Assembly: GCA_027625915.1 (NCBI GenBank)
Contig: JANTQA010000047.1
Span: 19,654,001 to 19,718,000, forward strand
Length of the DNA stretch: 64,000 bases
From: Anaeramoeba flamelloides
Lineage: Eukaryota > Metamonada > Anaeramoebidae
Direction of reading: 5' to 3'
Position 1 is the stretch's first letter, and every line of letters begins with the position of its first letter. Shown piece by piece: positions 12,003 to 24,733 of this stretch. The notes beneath the pieces were generated by a model that worked only from the letters and a program-made list of their open reading frames with translations, had not been told where the DNA came from and ran no database searches. A program made the position numbers and the translations under genes.

Positions 12003-12481
12003 TTATTTAATATTAATAAAAATTAAAAGAGTAAAAAGAATAAAAATTTAATGTTATTAATACATTTATAATTCAAAAAAGGAAAAGGAATAAAAATTTT
12101 TTTATTAAAATGATATAAGAAATACAGACGAGAAGATATATTGTAAAATTTTATTTAAAGTTTTGAATATTAATTTTTTTTTCATTTATTTTTTATTTGT
12201 AGTGTTATCAACAATACTTTTATTGATTTACTTTATTTTTTTTAATGTTTCAAAAAAATTAAAATCTTATTATTTCTACCATTGTAAGTGCTTTAAGAAA
12301 AGATAATAATAACAATCATAGATAATACGGCCGTCCCAACGCTACTGTGAAACGTTATAATACATTGAAATTGATTACATAGTTTGGAATTGTCTTTTAT
12401 GAAATGGAAAATCCTATTGTTGAATCAGATTTTTTTCAGATTTAATCGTAAAAAATTTGAAAATTCATTTTCTATCATCTC
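12003..12481. other. AT-rich intergenic or intronic DNA
   Basis: No gene recognised. May include the intron of the 11732-12000 gene. Confidence 0.4.
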
Positions 12482-12485
12482 TTAA

Positions 12486-13262
12486 GGGATTAGCCTCAAC
12501 CAAGGAGAAGCCTAAGATCAAAGTATGTTGTTATTAGGTATAACTAAATTAGTGCAACATGGTTCAAATGTCTCTAAAAAATCAATTAGTCAAGTAGTAA
12601 TATTTGTTGATCTCATCAATTAAAAATGATACATTGTATTAGTATAAAACCCAACAATTTCTGAAAAAAATCTACATTTTGCCACAAATTTAAAGGTTGA
12701 ATTATCAATATGTCAGACTCCAAAGTTACAAAATATCTATCTTTGATAAATTTGTGGCGAAATGTAGATTAATGTGAAAAAATTCAATTTTTTTAAAAAA
12801 TCAAATAATTAACCGAATAAATTTTTTTTACAAATTATTTCTGAAATATAGGAGATATATTGATGTTACAATTAGATTTATAAAAAAGGAAACAAAACTA
12901 ATCGGTCTTTGGGGTTTTATGTTGATGATTATTGAGCTAATCTTTGAAATTAAAAAATTAAAAAAAGAGTTAGTTTTGGAAGTTCTAAATATGAATTATT
13001 AACTACTATAATACTATTATTTTGTGGTTCTATTTTTAGATTTGAAAAAGGAATTTTAAAAAAAAATTTCTAAAATGAAAATTTCTAAAATGAAAATTTT
13101 TAAGAGTGATCCTTATCAATAAAAAATGTGATAATTTATTGTGCAATAATATTTATAATAGATTTTTCACAGAAAACTATTTGATCCATGGCGCACTAAT
13201 ATCATTTACACACAATTGAAACATACTTTGATTATCGAGAAATCTATGGTGGAGCTAATCCC
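12486..13262. mobile_element. TTAA-flanked element, copy 1
   Basis: The element begins GGGATTAGCC and ends GGAGCTAATCCC, flanked on both sides by TTAA (12482-12485 and 13263-13266). The inverted ends stay similar for about 45 bases, both containing ATCAAAGTATG or its complement. An internal inverted repeat (CATTTTGCCACAAATTT and AAATTTGTGGCGAAATG) lies at 12674-12770. TTAA duplication is the mark of piggyBac-type insertion. No transposase is present. Confidence 0.8.
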
Positions 13263-13266
13263 TTAA

Positions 13267-13670
13267 GATAAAAATTTCCACTTCTCTTACTTCATTAGAG
13301 AAAATTTATTTTTGAAGAAATCACAGAAATCAGAGTATTCACAGAAATCACAGAAACCAAAGAGAAAAATCGAAATTCCAAAAGAAAAGAAATGACAGAA
13401 ACTTGAAATTCAATTTTTCGATCATTAGCTCTCACTGATTAAATATTGCACAAAGTCTGAGATATTTCCAATTTATGTAAATTGATGATCCATATTGAAT
13501 CAAAGATTTTTTTTATGGTTTGGTTTGTCAATGACAAAAACTAAAAAAATGAGATCAAATAAATTTCTTTTCTTTTGTTATAAAATTTCCTGATTAAAAT
13601 AACAGGTTTTAACTACCAAATTCCGGTTTATCATATAGGACAAATTTTTATTATTGAAAATCAATTTCGG
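13267..13670. other. AT-rich intergenic DNA
   Basis: No feature recognised beyond a few short CACAGAAATC direct repeats near 13320-13350. Confidence 0.45.
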
Positions 13671-13674
13671 TGGC

Positions 13675-16488
13675 TTCTAAATGTTCACGGTATGTATGGA
13701 ATGGTTAAACAACAATAATAAATGAAAAAAAACAAAAATTAAAAATCAAAAAACATAAAAATAAAGAGAAAAAAAACAAAAAAAAAAAAAAACTTACATG
13801 GTGGCGGTTTAGGAATAGGTATCTTACTAATTGGGACGCTCTTATTCTTTTTTGATTCCTGTTCAGGGACTTTAACTCCGATCAATTTGGATAAAATGAC
13901 TTGTTGCTTCTCGATGTCTTTATTTTCAAGAGCTGACACAATTTCTAAAACCTTGTCTAATTTCGATTTTTCCAACCCGGAAATGCGATCTGAAAATTGT
14001 TGAAGCAAGGGATCTGATTGCTTTTGCTCTTTCATGTTATCGTTTGATTTTGCCTGTTGTATCATCTTTTCCATTTCCTGTTGCTTTTGATGCCAAAACT
14101 TTTCCTTTTCTTCGATGCGCTTACTTTTTTCTTCGATCTCCTTTTCTCTTTGCGATTGCTGCTCAAATAGCTTTTGCTTTTCGCGGTGCGCCGTCTCCCA
14201 TTTCCGTTGCTCCAATTCCAGTTGCTTTCTTTTGCTCTCGATTTGCAGTTCCATTTGCCTGTGCTCCTGTATTTTTTGCTCCTTGTCCCTTTGCCTTTGT
14301 TCCCACCCCCTTTGCTGCTCCTCCAATAGCTTTGTTCGTTTTTCGAACTCCAATTGCCGTTTCCTTTGCTCCGCGATCAGGATCTGGCCCTTTTCCCTCT
14401 GCTCGTTAAACAATCGCATCTGCTGCTCCAATTGCCGTTTTTTGGTTTCGATTTCCTTTTCCTTTTCCCTTTGCAATTGCTCGTGCTCCCTTTTTTCCCT
14501 TTCCAATTCGCGCTGCTTGAGCAATCTCTTCTGCTGCTCGAGTTGCAATTCCTTGCCTTTCTTCTCCATTTCCATTTTCATTTCCTTTTGCTGTGCAAGC
14601 AAGAGCTTTTTTTGCCTTTCCTCGTGCAGCTTCCGATTCCGCTCTCGGTTTTCCTGCTCAATTCTTAATTTCTCCTCCAATTGCAGTTGCCTTTGCTTTT
14701 GCTCCAGTTTCCATTGGCGCTGCTTCTGATCCAATTGCCTCCTCCTTTCTTCGATTTCCTTATCAATTTGTTGGTTCTTTTCCAGCCGCAGTTTTTCCTC
14801 TTCTTCTTGCTTCGCTCTTAATAGTTGCTGCTGCTCTTCCAGTTTCTTCCTCTTTTCTTCGATTTCCCGTTCCTTTTTGATTTGCTGCGCTATTTGCAAC
14901 CTTTTTTGATATTTTGCAAGTCGGATTTGCTTTTCTTTTTCTTCTAACTTTTTTTGATGCTGTAAAATCTTCTCTTCAATTTTCTTTTGTTCTTCGATCC
15001 TTTTCCTTTCTTCTTCCTGTTGCCTTTCCCTTATGAGCCTTTCCTGTAAAATTAGTTGGATCCTTTTCTCTTCGATCTCTCGGTCTCTTTTTTGCTTTTC
15101 AAGCTGCTTTTGCGTTAAAATTTGCTCCTTTTTCAACAGCTCGATTCGTTTTTGTTCAATCTCCCTGCCCTTTTGCAACTGCTCATCGAGCTTTCGTTTT
15201 TTCTCTTCCTGCTCGAGCTTCCATAGCCTCTCCTTTTCTTCCAATTGCTTCCTTCGTTCCTCGATCTCGCGTTCAATTTTCTTTTGCTCTACCAACCGTT
15301 TTTCCTTTTCCTTTTGCTTCCTCTCCCACTCCTTTTCTTGCGCGTCCAACAGCTTTCGTTTTTTTTCAATCTCCAAATCCTTTTTCCTTTGCTCTTCCAG
15401 CCTTTTGTAATAGTCTTGCTTTTGCTTTAATTTCAATAGCCGTTCCTTTTCTTCCAAGATTCTCCGTCTTTCCTCAAATTCCCTTTCCTTTTCCAATTGC
15501 TCTTCGATCCTTTTCCTTTCTTCCTCTCTTTTCAACAGCTTTTCCTTTTCCTCCAATTGCTTCCTTTTTTCTTCAAATTCACGCTCCCTTTCCAATTGCT
15601 CTCGGATTTTTTCTTCCTTTTCCTTCTGTCTCCTTTCCAATTCCCTTTCCTTTTCCTCCAATTGCTTCCTTCGCTCTTCAATTTCTTGCTCCCTTTTCAA
15701 TTGCTCTTCCATTCTTCTTGCATTTTCTCTCTCGCTTTGCAATTTTAGTAATTTCTCCTTTTGTTCCAAATCTTTCCGTTGCTCCTCAATCTCCCTTTCC
15801 CTTTTCAATTGCTCTTCAATCCTTTTCTGTTCCTCCTCCTTCTGTTTTAAATTTAAAATACGTTCCTTTTCTTCCAATTGCTTCCTTCTTTCCTCGATTT
15901 CCATTTCCCTTCTCAATTGCTCACGAATTTTCTCTTCCTTTTCCTGCTGCTTGCGTTCCCATTCCTTTTCTTGCTCTTCCAATTGCTTCCTTCTTTTTTC
16001 AATTTCCAATTCCTGCTGTTTTAACTTTTTTTCGTGCAATAGCTCCTTTTCGTTTAATTTTTGTTCTTTTTGAAGAATATTATGCTTTTTTTCTTCCAGG
16101 CCTTTAATTAAAATTGACAACTCTTCTTCTTCTTGTTGCTTTTTTAACAATAAATCAGCCTTTTCTAATTCGTGCAATGTTTTAAAATCTTCCAATTCTT
16201 TTATCTGTTTGTCCCTTTCCTCCTTTTCTTCTTTTCTAATGAGGTCATTTCCCAAAAGTTTGTCTTCTCTTGACGTTTGCTGTTCTTTCGATTCTTCTTC
16301 TTCTTCTTCATTCCTTAGCTGTTCTAATAAACGTTCAATTTCTTTAATCTGTTCGTTCCCTTGCTGCTCTTGTTCCTCGCTCTCTCTTTTTATTTTTTCT
16401 TCCTCCTTTCTCATTTCTTCTAAAAGGTAATCAATTTCTAATGTTTTTTGAATTTGCATTTCTGATAAAGTATTATCCTTGCTGTTGC

Positions 16489-16523
<35 letters not shown>

Positions 16524-18448
16524 TTGTCGTTGTTGTTTGTGTTGTTGTTGTTGTTGTTGTTGTTGTCTGTGGTGTTAGTGTTGGTGTTGATATCGGTGTT
16601 GGTGTTAGTATTAGTGTTGATGTTGTTTGTATAATTATTGTTTTTATTTTCATTTTTAGTGATATTTGATATTAATTCATCAATGTTATTTTCATTGTTG
16701 TCAAATGAATTAAAATATTCAAAGTGTGATCCTTGGAGAATTTTATCTATTTCATCATCTTTGACCTCGTCATTTTGTTCTTTTCTTAAAGTAAATAAAA
16801 ACTTATCAATCTCACTCATTTCATTTGTTTCATTTGTTGGGTGTTTATCTCGATTTTCATTTACATTTTGATTTTGTTCAGGTTTTCTGCTGTTTGTTGC
16901 TAATTTTAATCCCCGTTCTAATTCTAATTCTAATTCTCTTTCTATTTCTTGATGTGTTTTATATTTTCCATTAATCTTTAACTTATCCATCTCCATTTCT
17001 TGACGTGTTTGCTTTTCTTGGTGTTCTTGTTTTAATGTCTGTACTGTTTGTTGTTCTATTTGTTGCAGCCGCTGTTTCTGCGGCGAATTTAACTGCAAAC
17101 CGAATTCTTGTTGTAATTTTTCTTCTTCTTCTTCTTTTAACTTGCTTCCATTTTCTATTTTTTGTTCATCATCCCTTAATTGGTTTAAAAGATCATCAAT
17201 TGATGGTTGTGTTTCATTGGTATTGTCAGTGCCTTGTCCCTGTTGCAGTAATTTGTCAAGTTCAGAAATCTCATTTGTAGCTAGGTTTTGGTTTGATTCT
17301 TTTTCTTCGTTTATTAATTGTTGTAAAATCTGATCAATAGAGTTCATTTGAACATTGGAATTCTTATTGTTTGGATTTGAATCCAATTGATTGTTCGTTT
17401 GTATTTCTTCTTCCGTTCTAAGTTGGTTGAGTAGGGATTCTAATTCAGAAGACTGTGAATTCATTTCTTTTTTTGAAGAATTATTTTCCAAATTTAATAA
17501 ATCGGATTTTTTGTCCTCAATTATTTCTTTTTTTTCAGAATTTTGGTTCATGACCGAAGTTGAAATTGGTGGGTACGAGTGTGTTTCGTATTCATTGGTT
17601 TTTCTATTGTTTTCAATTTTCTTATTATTGAAATTATTGGTGATGTTGTTGCCCGTGGTGTTATTGTCAGTGGTGTTATTGTTCGTGGTGTTATTGCTAT
17701 CGGTGGTGGTGTTATTGTTGGTGGTGCGGTTGTTATGGGTTGTGTTGTTGCCAGTATTGCTGACATTTTCGTTAGTGTTGTTATTGTTATCATTTAAATT
17801 TGTTTCCGTACTTGTATTCTTTTTTGATTTTCCAATAATTTCATCTAAAAATTTGTCGATAGCTTCAGCTTTTTTTTTTTCTAAAGTATTTCTTTTGTTT
17901 GGATCGTTTTGGTTTGTTTGTTTTTCTTCCTCTTTTTGTTCCTGTTTAGGCAGTAACTGAGTTTTAGTTTGTGTTTGGTTTCCAATTTGGTTCGCAAGTT
18001 GATCTTGATCTTTTTCTGGAATTTTTTGATTATCGTTTTTTGAGACAGTCTCCACCTGGTTGGATTTGGAAACATTTTTTTTTCTCAAAAAACTCTGGTG
18101 CCTCTTTGTGTTTTTAACAGACAAAGGCGTTGAACCGCCAGACTTTTTGATTTTGTTGAGCTTATTTTTTGCAACACTCAAATTTTCCAGTTCCAAAGAG
18201 AACTTGCTCAATTTATTTTTTTTTTTATTTGTTCTTTGTGAATCAAAAGGAGTAAAAAAAATATGTGCAAGATCAACCTCGTGCTTTTTTAATTCGTTGT
18301 CCCTTTCAGAGCTATAAAAGCAAACTAATGGCTTCCGAAGAGACTCAATACAAATATCTAACCTTTTTGGTAATAATTCCTTGGGCAAAGTGTTATCAGG
18401 AGATCGATCATTTCTCATGATGCTATAATTTTGTTTTTGGAGACTCAT
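13675..18448 (-). CDS. Giant coiled-coil protein with LD-like motifs and 36-residue repeats
   Basis: I do not recognise a named family. ATG at 18446-18448; exon 1 runs to 13798 and codes for 1550 residues. It stops at a strong donor, GTAAGT followed by a T-run. A candidate acceptor at 13677-13678 would complete a TAA stop across the junction, giving a protein ending IPKPPP; this ending is uncertain. Residues 1-130 look folded. Residues 190-780 are Asn/Thr-rich spacers with about ten short motifs of the form (I/L)Dx(L/I/F)Lxx(L/I), such as IDDLLNQLRDDE and LESLLNQLRTEE, like paxillin LD motifs. Residues 815-1450 are a continuous coiled coil of 35-36-residue repeats built on EIEERRKQLEEKERL. 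Residues 1490-1530 are a short helical tail (LEKSKLDKVLEIVSALENKD). Probably a cytoskeletal scaffold; that role is inferred. Confidence 0.85.
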
Positions 18449-20582
18449 TTTTTGTTAGAATGCCAAAAAATGAACAGTTTAAAAAGTAACAAGACAAAAG
18501 AAAAAATGAAATTTTTGGTTTATGTTTTTAAAGGAAAAAAGGTTGTGTATTTTTGAAAAATATTTTTTCGATGGTTTATGTGTTAAATTTAGTTATACAC
18601 AAAACACTTTTCAGAGCTAAAAAGAAAATTTCGATAAAAAAATTAAATCTTCAAACATAAAGTTTTATTTTTAAATTTTGTAATTAACAAAGAACAGACT
18701 CAAACTGATTTTCTTGTTGTCCTTCTTATTTTTTTTTTGAGTAAAATTTCATTTTTTGAAAAATCTAAACTGTTTGTTTAAAAATGACAAACGTTTGATT
18801 TTATTTTTTTGTGCTTGAGATTTTTTCGATTTTAATTCATCACTAATGTGTTCTGAGAAATTTCACTTGAAAATCTGTTTACAACATTTTTTTTATTTTC
18901 ATCCAAAACCCAATGGCAAAACAAAAAAACTTATTTCCAAAATTGGCTTGTGCTTGATCTGTTTCACAAAAATTATGACAAAAGGGATTTTTGAGTCAGC
19001 ATTGTTCTCGAATTCTAACCCCGAAAAATCCTAAATACTCTGTTTTTGAAACCCTCTTGTTTTTAATCATTTGAGGAACTGAACAGGCAATAATTGTTAA
19101 TTAATTAAAGAAAATAAAAGAAAAATGGTTCATTTCGTGTTGGAAAGATTACCTAAGGAACAGTCTTACTCTCAAATTCAAAATTGAAAGGGAAGTTAGG
19201 TGAGTTTCGGTTAGGATTTGAAGTGGAAAAAAATCTTTGAGTAAATTGTTTGGTGTTTACCTACATAGTGAGTAAAAATTTTCTCTTCATTTACTTTTCC
19301 TTTTTGAACTATATGTTATCAAATAAATGTGCTCTAATTTTTGACTCTATTTGACTAAGTAGGAAAATGAAATGATTAGATTTCCCCATTCATAAGTACA
19401 AGACAGTATTTTCCGTTTTAAGGGGCCTGTAAAATAAATAATCTCCAAGTAAATCTAATAGTGTTATGATCAAAATAATGTGTTTTAAAAGACTCTAATC
19501 CATCCTTCAAAATAAAAACCTTGTTTTTTTTCTTATTATCCCAATGAAACATAACATTCACCACTGAATAGTATATTTAAGGATAAATCAATTTTGAATG
19601 TAAACTCTTTGATATTTTAAGTAAAATTTAATATATTCATGCAAATAGTTGAAAGTTTACCATAATAATGCAATATTTTGGAAATTTTTAGTTTTTTTGA
19701 TTTTTAAAATTCCCTTAAAAAAAATACTCGTAATCGTAAGAGATAAATTTTATAATTTGATCTTTCATTTTTTGAATTTCTTTTTAAATAATAGAACTTA
19801 GGGAAACCAATACTATATTTATTTCCTTCCTTATTGTTGTATTTTTTGATCATTTAATGTAAGATCTTTTTTGAAAAAAAGAACAAGGTTTTTTTTTAAA
19901 ACCCACATTGAACTTTTCTGTAGGTACTATTTTGACAACATGGCATTCAAAAAACTGTACCACATCTTGAAATTGAAAAATGAATTAGAAAAATTGATTA
20001 CTCCTAGATCTGGCTCACTTTAAATATCATTTTCCAAAATGAATTATTATCTTCAAAAGTTTGATCCATATTTCTCCATTTTTGATAAACTCCCAAACCT
20101 GAACATATTTCTGAATTTTTTAAAAAAAATTATTATCTTTGAAGAAGAAAGAAATCTTATTATTTGTGAAGGAAATGTACATAAACACACTTCAAAAAAT
20201 AACCCCACCAAGTATTAAAATAACACAAATATAAAAAATCCACTTGTTTTCTAAAAAAAATCAATAATTATTTGAAACCCCATAATCAAATAATTTTGTT
20301 TCAAAGAACAGTTCCAAGACATTTTTTCTTTTTTTTTAACACCAAAAAATATATAAGAAAAACAATCAAACAATTAAATTAACAATCCTCCCAAAATATT
20401 TTTTTAAAATCTGGAAAATTCAACTTAAAAAATATCAAAAAAAAATACTTTATTTTCTTTGTTAAAAAAAATAAATGAATAAAAATAATTGTCTTTAATT
20501 TGATTAATTTTAATCAATAATTAATAACACAATATGAATTATTCTAATAACTTTGCAATAACCCAATGATTAAATTTATTAA
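18449..20582. other. Intergenic DNA
   Basis: Contains the 5' flank of the coiled-coil gene. No other feature recognised. Confidence 0.5.
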
Positions 20583-20783
20583 TACAGCCAGTTTCGCTTT
20601 TAAGGCACAAACTTTCAACGAAATTTAAGGCACAAAAAAAATCTCAAATTAAAGCATAAAATTCAAATTCGAGTAAAAATAAATTGTAAAAAAAAAATTC
20701 CAAAAATTTTGTGCCTTAATTTGAGATTTTTTTGTTCCTTAAATTTCGTTGAAAGTTTGTGCCTTAAAAGTGTAACTGATGGT
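20583..20783. mobile_element. Hairpin MITE, family D copy 1
   Basis: A near-perfect palindrome of about 200 bases. The left end reads TACAGCCAGTTTCGCTTTTA; each arm carries AAGGCACAAACTTTCAACG and a CTCAAATTAA block. The right end has drifted (AACTGATGG instead of AACTGACTGTA). Two more copies lie within 1.1 kb. The terminal TA fits Tc1/mariner-type insertion. Confidence 0.9.
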
Positions 20784-20898
20784 GAGGTTTTTATTATTTC
20801 TCATTTTTTTAAATATTTTCAAATCAAATAAAAATAATTTAAATTAATAACAATAAAAATAATAAAAATACTAAATATTCTCAAATAATTGATTTTAA

Positions 20899-21100
20899 TA
20901 CAGTCAGTTTCATTTTTAAGGCACAAACTTTCAACGAAATTTAAGGCACAAAAAAAAACTCAAATTAAGGCACAAAATTTGGACTTTTAATTTTTACAAT
21001 TTATTTTTACTCGAATTTGAATTTTGTGCTTTAATTTGAGATTTTTTTTGTGCCTTGAATTTAGTTGAAAGTTTGTGCCTTAAAAGTGAAACTGACTATA
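20899..21100. mobile_element. Hairpin MITE, family D copy 2
   Basis: Same 200-base palindrome, from TACAGTCAGTTTCATTTTTA to GTGAAACTGACTATA, with TA at both ends. The arms pair almost end to end with only a short loop. Confidence 0.92.
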
Positions 21101-21458
21101 ATAAATGTTCGTTGATTATACTCTAAATATTTATAAAGGAATATTATATAACTATCCGAGAAAAAAAACCAACTTATTTTTATAATTGGGATACTCACTG
21201 AAATTGAAAAGTGAAAACAGTTATTGTATTTAATCCGGAAATGTGTCTTCAATAATTTATTTTTTCTTTTATTAATTTACCCCACTTTTCATTTTTAGTT
21301 ATATATTCCATAAAAAATGTACTTAAATTTTATACCTCTTTTGTAATTATTTAAATTGAAAGAAATAGAATATTTTTTTGTGAATGAAGATTAATGATCA
21401 ATTCTTCCTGATCTTGAAGGATTTAATATATTATTCATTTTTATTTTATTTTTTTAAT

Positions 21459-21657
21459 TACAGTCAGTTTCACTTTTAAGGCACAAACTTTCAACGAAAT
21501 TTAAGGAACAAAAAAATCTCAAATTAAGGCACAAAATTCAAATTCTAGTAAAATAAATTGTAAAAATTAAAATTCCAAATTTTTTGCCTTAATTTGAGAT
21601 TTTGTTGTGCCTTAAATTTCGTTGAAAGTTTGTGCCTTAAAAGTGAAACTGACTGTA
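21459..21657. mobile_element. Hairpin MITE, family D copy 3
   Basis: The best-preserved copy: TACAGTCAGTTTCACTTTTA at the left and its exact complement ending ACTGACTGTA at the right, flanked by TA at both ends. Confidence 0.93.
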
Positions 21658-22229
21658 ATAATTAAATTTACTTCGGATATTTGTTCATATAAACTCTCAA
21701 AAATTACTAAAAGTGAGATTTCTTTAAATAAAAATCTTTCAGCAAATTTTTCTTTTTTATTCAGAAAACCAAACAAAAAGTATAAGAACCTTTTAAGAAA
21801 ATTAAATTGATATGGTGAATTTCTTTTAAAAACGATAACCCATTTCGTTAAAGTTAACAAATGTAGTTTAATTATCGAGTTTAATGGTAAAAAGTATAAA
21901 TAATTCCTCTATAAACTTTGAGAAAAAAAAAATAAAAAAGAGTTACCAGTACCTTCAGGAACTAATAAATTAAAAAGTAACCAAAATAGATTTTCGTTTT
22001 CATTTCTTGTACTGGATATATTTTTTTTTATTTTTCGTTTTATGATTAGTTGTAGGGTATGTAAAAAATTACGAAACATGTTTTAATTCTCTTCTTTTTT
22101 TTCGAACAAAACCTGTTTTTTTTACCTTTTTTTATTCTGATTAAAATTTTATTCATCACGGTCCAGGTCATTATAATTAATTTTTTTTTTCAATTTCAAA
22201 AAATTATTTTTCAAATTTTTAGAATAACT
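21658..22229. other. AT-rich intergenic DNA
   Basis: No feature recognised. Confidence 0.5.
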
Positions 22230-22825
22230 TAATACCAATCAAAAACAAAACAATGTGTGAAGTTTGATTTATCTCCAAAAAATCAACCATTAAAAAAAGA
22301 GATATTTTTAGAAAAAGTACCAAAGAGAAAAACTCAATTCCCAATCGAATCGATGCGTTATATAATTTTGAAAACCAATATGTTAGTTTTAGAAGTGTCG
22401 TTCTTTGGCGTTTTTTAGAAATCTTTGATTTTTTTTCTTTTATTTCCTTTCTCATGAGTTATTTTTTCTCTCAAATGTTATGAATTACTTATTTGTCTAA
22501 ATACAGATGGTTGTAAAAAATAATTATATATTTGAATAAATTAAATTAAATTGATTTAATACTTTTAGAAAACAATTTGTTTTAAATTGAAGAAATTTAA
22601 CCCTTTGCAAATTTAATAAAAGAAATAAATAATTTATTTTTGTAAAAATTTGATTTTTTGGTATTGAGAACGCTTTGAAACTTTTTTTTTTTCATTATAA
22701 ATTATTTCCCAATGGGATCCTATCATAATTTTTTTATTTTTTATTTAATTTTTTTCAATCTGAAGAAAGGTAATTTCCATAATAATTTTTTTTTGTTTCA
22801 AGTTGTTTCTTGGGTATTGTACAAA
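22230..22825 (+). repeat. Dispersed repeat, family C copy 2
   Basis: Matches 8895-9775 in order and orientation with several deletions. See that entry for the shared blocks. Confidence 0.7.
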
Positions 22826-24733
22826 TCCACAGCAAATTATTAGATACTTAACTTTTTCAATACACCAGAATGAAACAATTGCTTATCTTGCCTAGATGTA
22901 ATTACTTGCTATTTTAGTTCTTATATGATGGAGATTCTACTTGTTACAAAATTTCGTTTTTGTTAAAAAAATGAAATTTTTCTTTTTTTTTTACAATACT
23001 AACCTTGATTAAATTTTGTGTTTGGATGATATTTGATAAAAAAAAACTTACTTTTTGAGGTTTCTATTCAAAATTTTATTTTTCTTTTTCCAATTTCGAA
23101 AATAATTTTTTTTTTTTTGAAAAGCACCAAGCAAAAACAATCCTCTTTACACATTTAAATTGATAATCTAAATATTTTTTTTTCGTTCTTGAGCGATGAT
23201 AATCTGTAAAAAACCCAATAAAAAAGGATTTTGATACAATGGATTTGATTTGAAAAAAAAAATTAAATAATTTTCTTACTCAAAATAGTAATTTGAAAAG
23301 TATGGTAATTATAAAAAATCGATTTTTTTACAACACTAGAAAAAAAATTTTTTTTTGTAAAATATTGATTAATTTTTTGAAATTGTTGCTAAATTTTTCA
23401 ATTTTTAAATTTAAATGAGTTCATTTATTTATATTAATACCAAGACATAACATCCACTTTTTGGATTGGTAGTTTTTTTATTTAGTATTATCATTATTTG
23501 GGTTTGTTCGAAAATCTTGTATATATTATTTTATTAAATTATTAATTAATTTCTATTAATAATCTTTCATAATTAATTTCAAAACCTTAGAAAATATTTG
23601 AACAAGCATTTCTAAATATTTTAACATGTTAAAGATAAGCTAAAATTAATCAAAAAATTAAGGTGGGCAGAGTTACAATTTTTTTTGTTTTAACACAATA
23701 AAAAAGAAAAATAATGGAACTTAAAACTTGATTAAATACAAAGAAAGAGTTGTATTTTGAGATCTTGAATTTATTATAAACTTTTCTGACCCTGATTGTT
23801 TATTTCTTATTTTTAAATCAATTCCAGTTTGTGGGGTACTTTCAAATGTCTATTTTCTCCAGAAAGTTGCCAATTGTAAATATATTGATATTGTCCAAAA
23901 AATGTTCAATAACAACACACCCCATAATATAATAGCATTGTATCTGATAAATTGAAAAATATCTTATTTCAAAGTTTTTTTTTTTTTAAATATCGATTTT
24001 TTTGAATTTAAATATAACCAATTTGAAAAAAAAAATCTAAAATATCTCAATCTAGTTTGATGTTCTTATTGTTTCAACCAAATAATTTAAGAAGCTAAAC
24101 TCAAGAGATAAAATATTTGACTTTATGAAGGCTTTTTTCAATTAAAAAAATTTTTTCCTCCAATGTAATTACTCGATTCATTAAAGGAATATATATAAAA
24201 GAAGTTATTTTTTTTTTTAATTAACTATGATTTTTTATCATATTGATACCAACTCTTTGTTAAAATTCCATTGGCCATATACACAATTTATTTTTTTTTT
24301 TCATTTAACATTTTTCTGAAATATCACATAACCTTTTAAATAAAATAATGAAATCCTCATTTTTTCAAAATTTTGTTTTTTTTTAGTTTCGAATTTCTTT
24401 GTTAATTTTTCTCCATAAATTTTTTTTTTTCTTGAAAATTCCGCAACTCTATTTGTGTTAAAAAGCAGATTAAATGAATATCATTCCAAGTGTATAACAA
24501 GTTTAAAATCTTACATCTTGTCTCATATATAGTCAATAACTTTCTTTCAATAAATTTAAAAATCAAAAATAAAAATCAAAATATTTTAGAAAATCAATAA
24601 TCTGAAATATTTTGAAACAGTTGAAAAAGAAGAAATAAACGTGCAAAATTTTGATGTTCACTTGTGCGACTCTGATCATTTTTTATTCTTTTTCGTTATT
24701 GAATCCAAAAAGTGCCAAAATTTTTTCAAACAA
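22826..24733. other. AT-rich intergenic DNA, 5' flank of OCRL-like gene
   Basis: No gene or repeat recognised. The open frame that continues upstream of the chosen start to 24641 has no ATG. Confidence 0.5.

Noticed and set aside
14044-18317. Many plus-strand open frames opposite the coiled-coil gene
   Set aside because: They are antisense shadows of the long repetitive minus-strand coding region and have biased Ser/Phe/Leu composition.
24641-24733. Upstream extension of the OCRL-like frame from a GTG
   Set aside because: No ATG in this stretch; a eukaryotic start at the first ATG (24734) is more likely.
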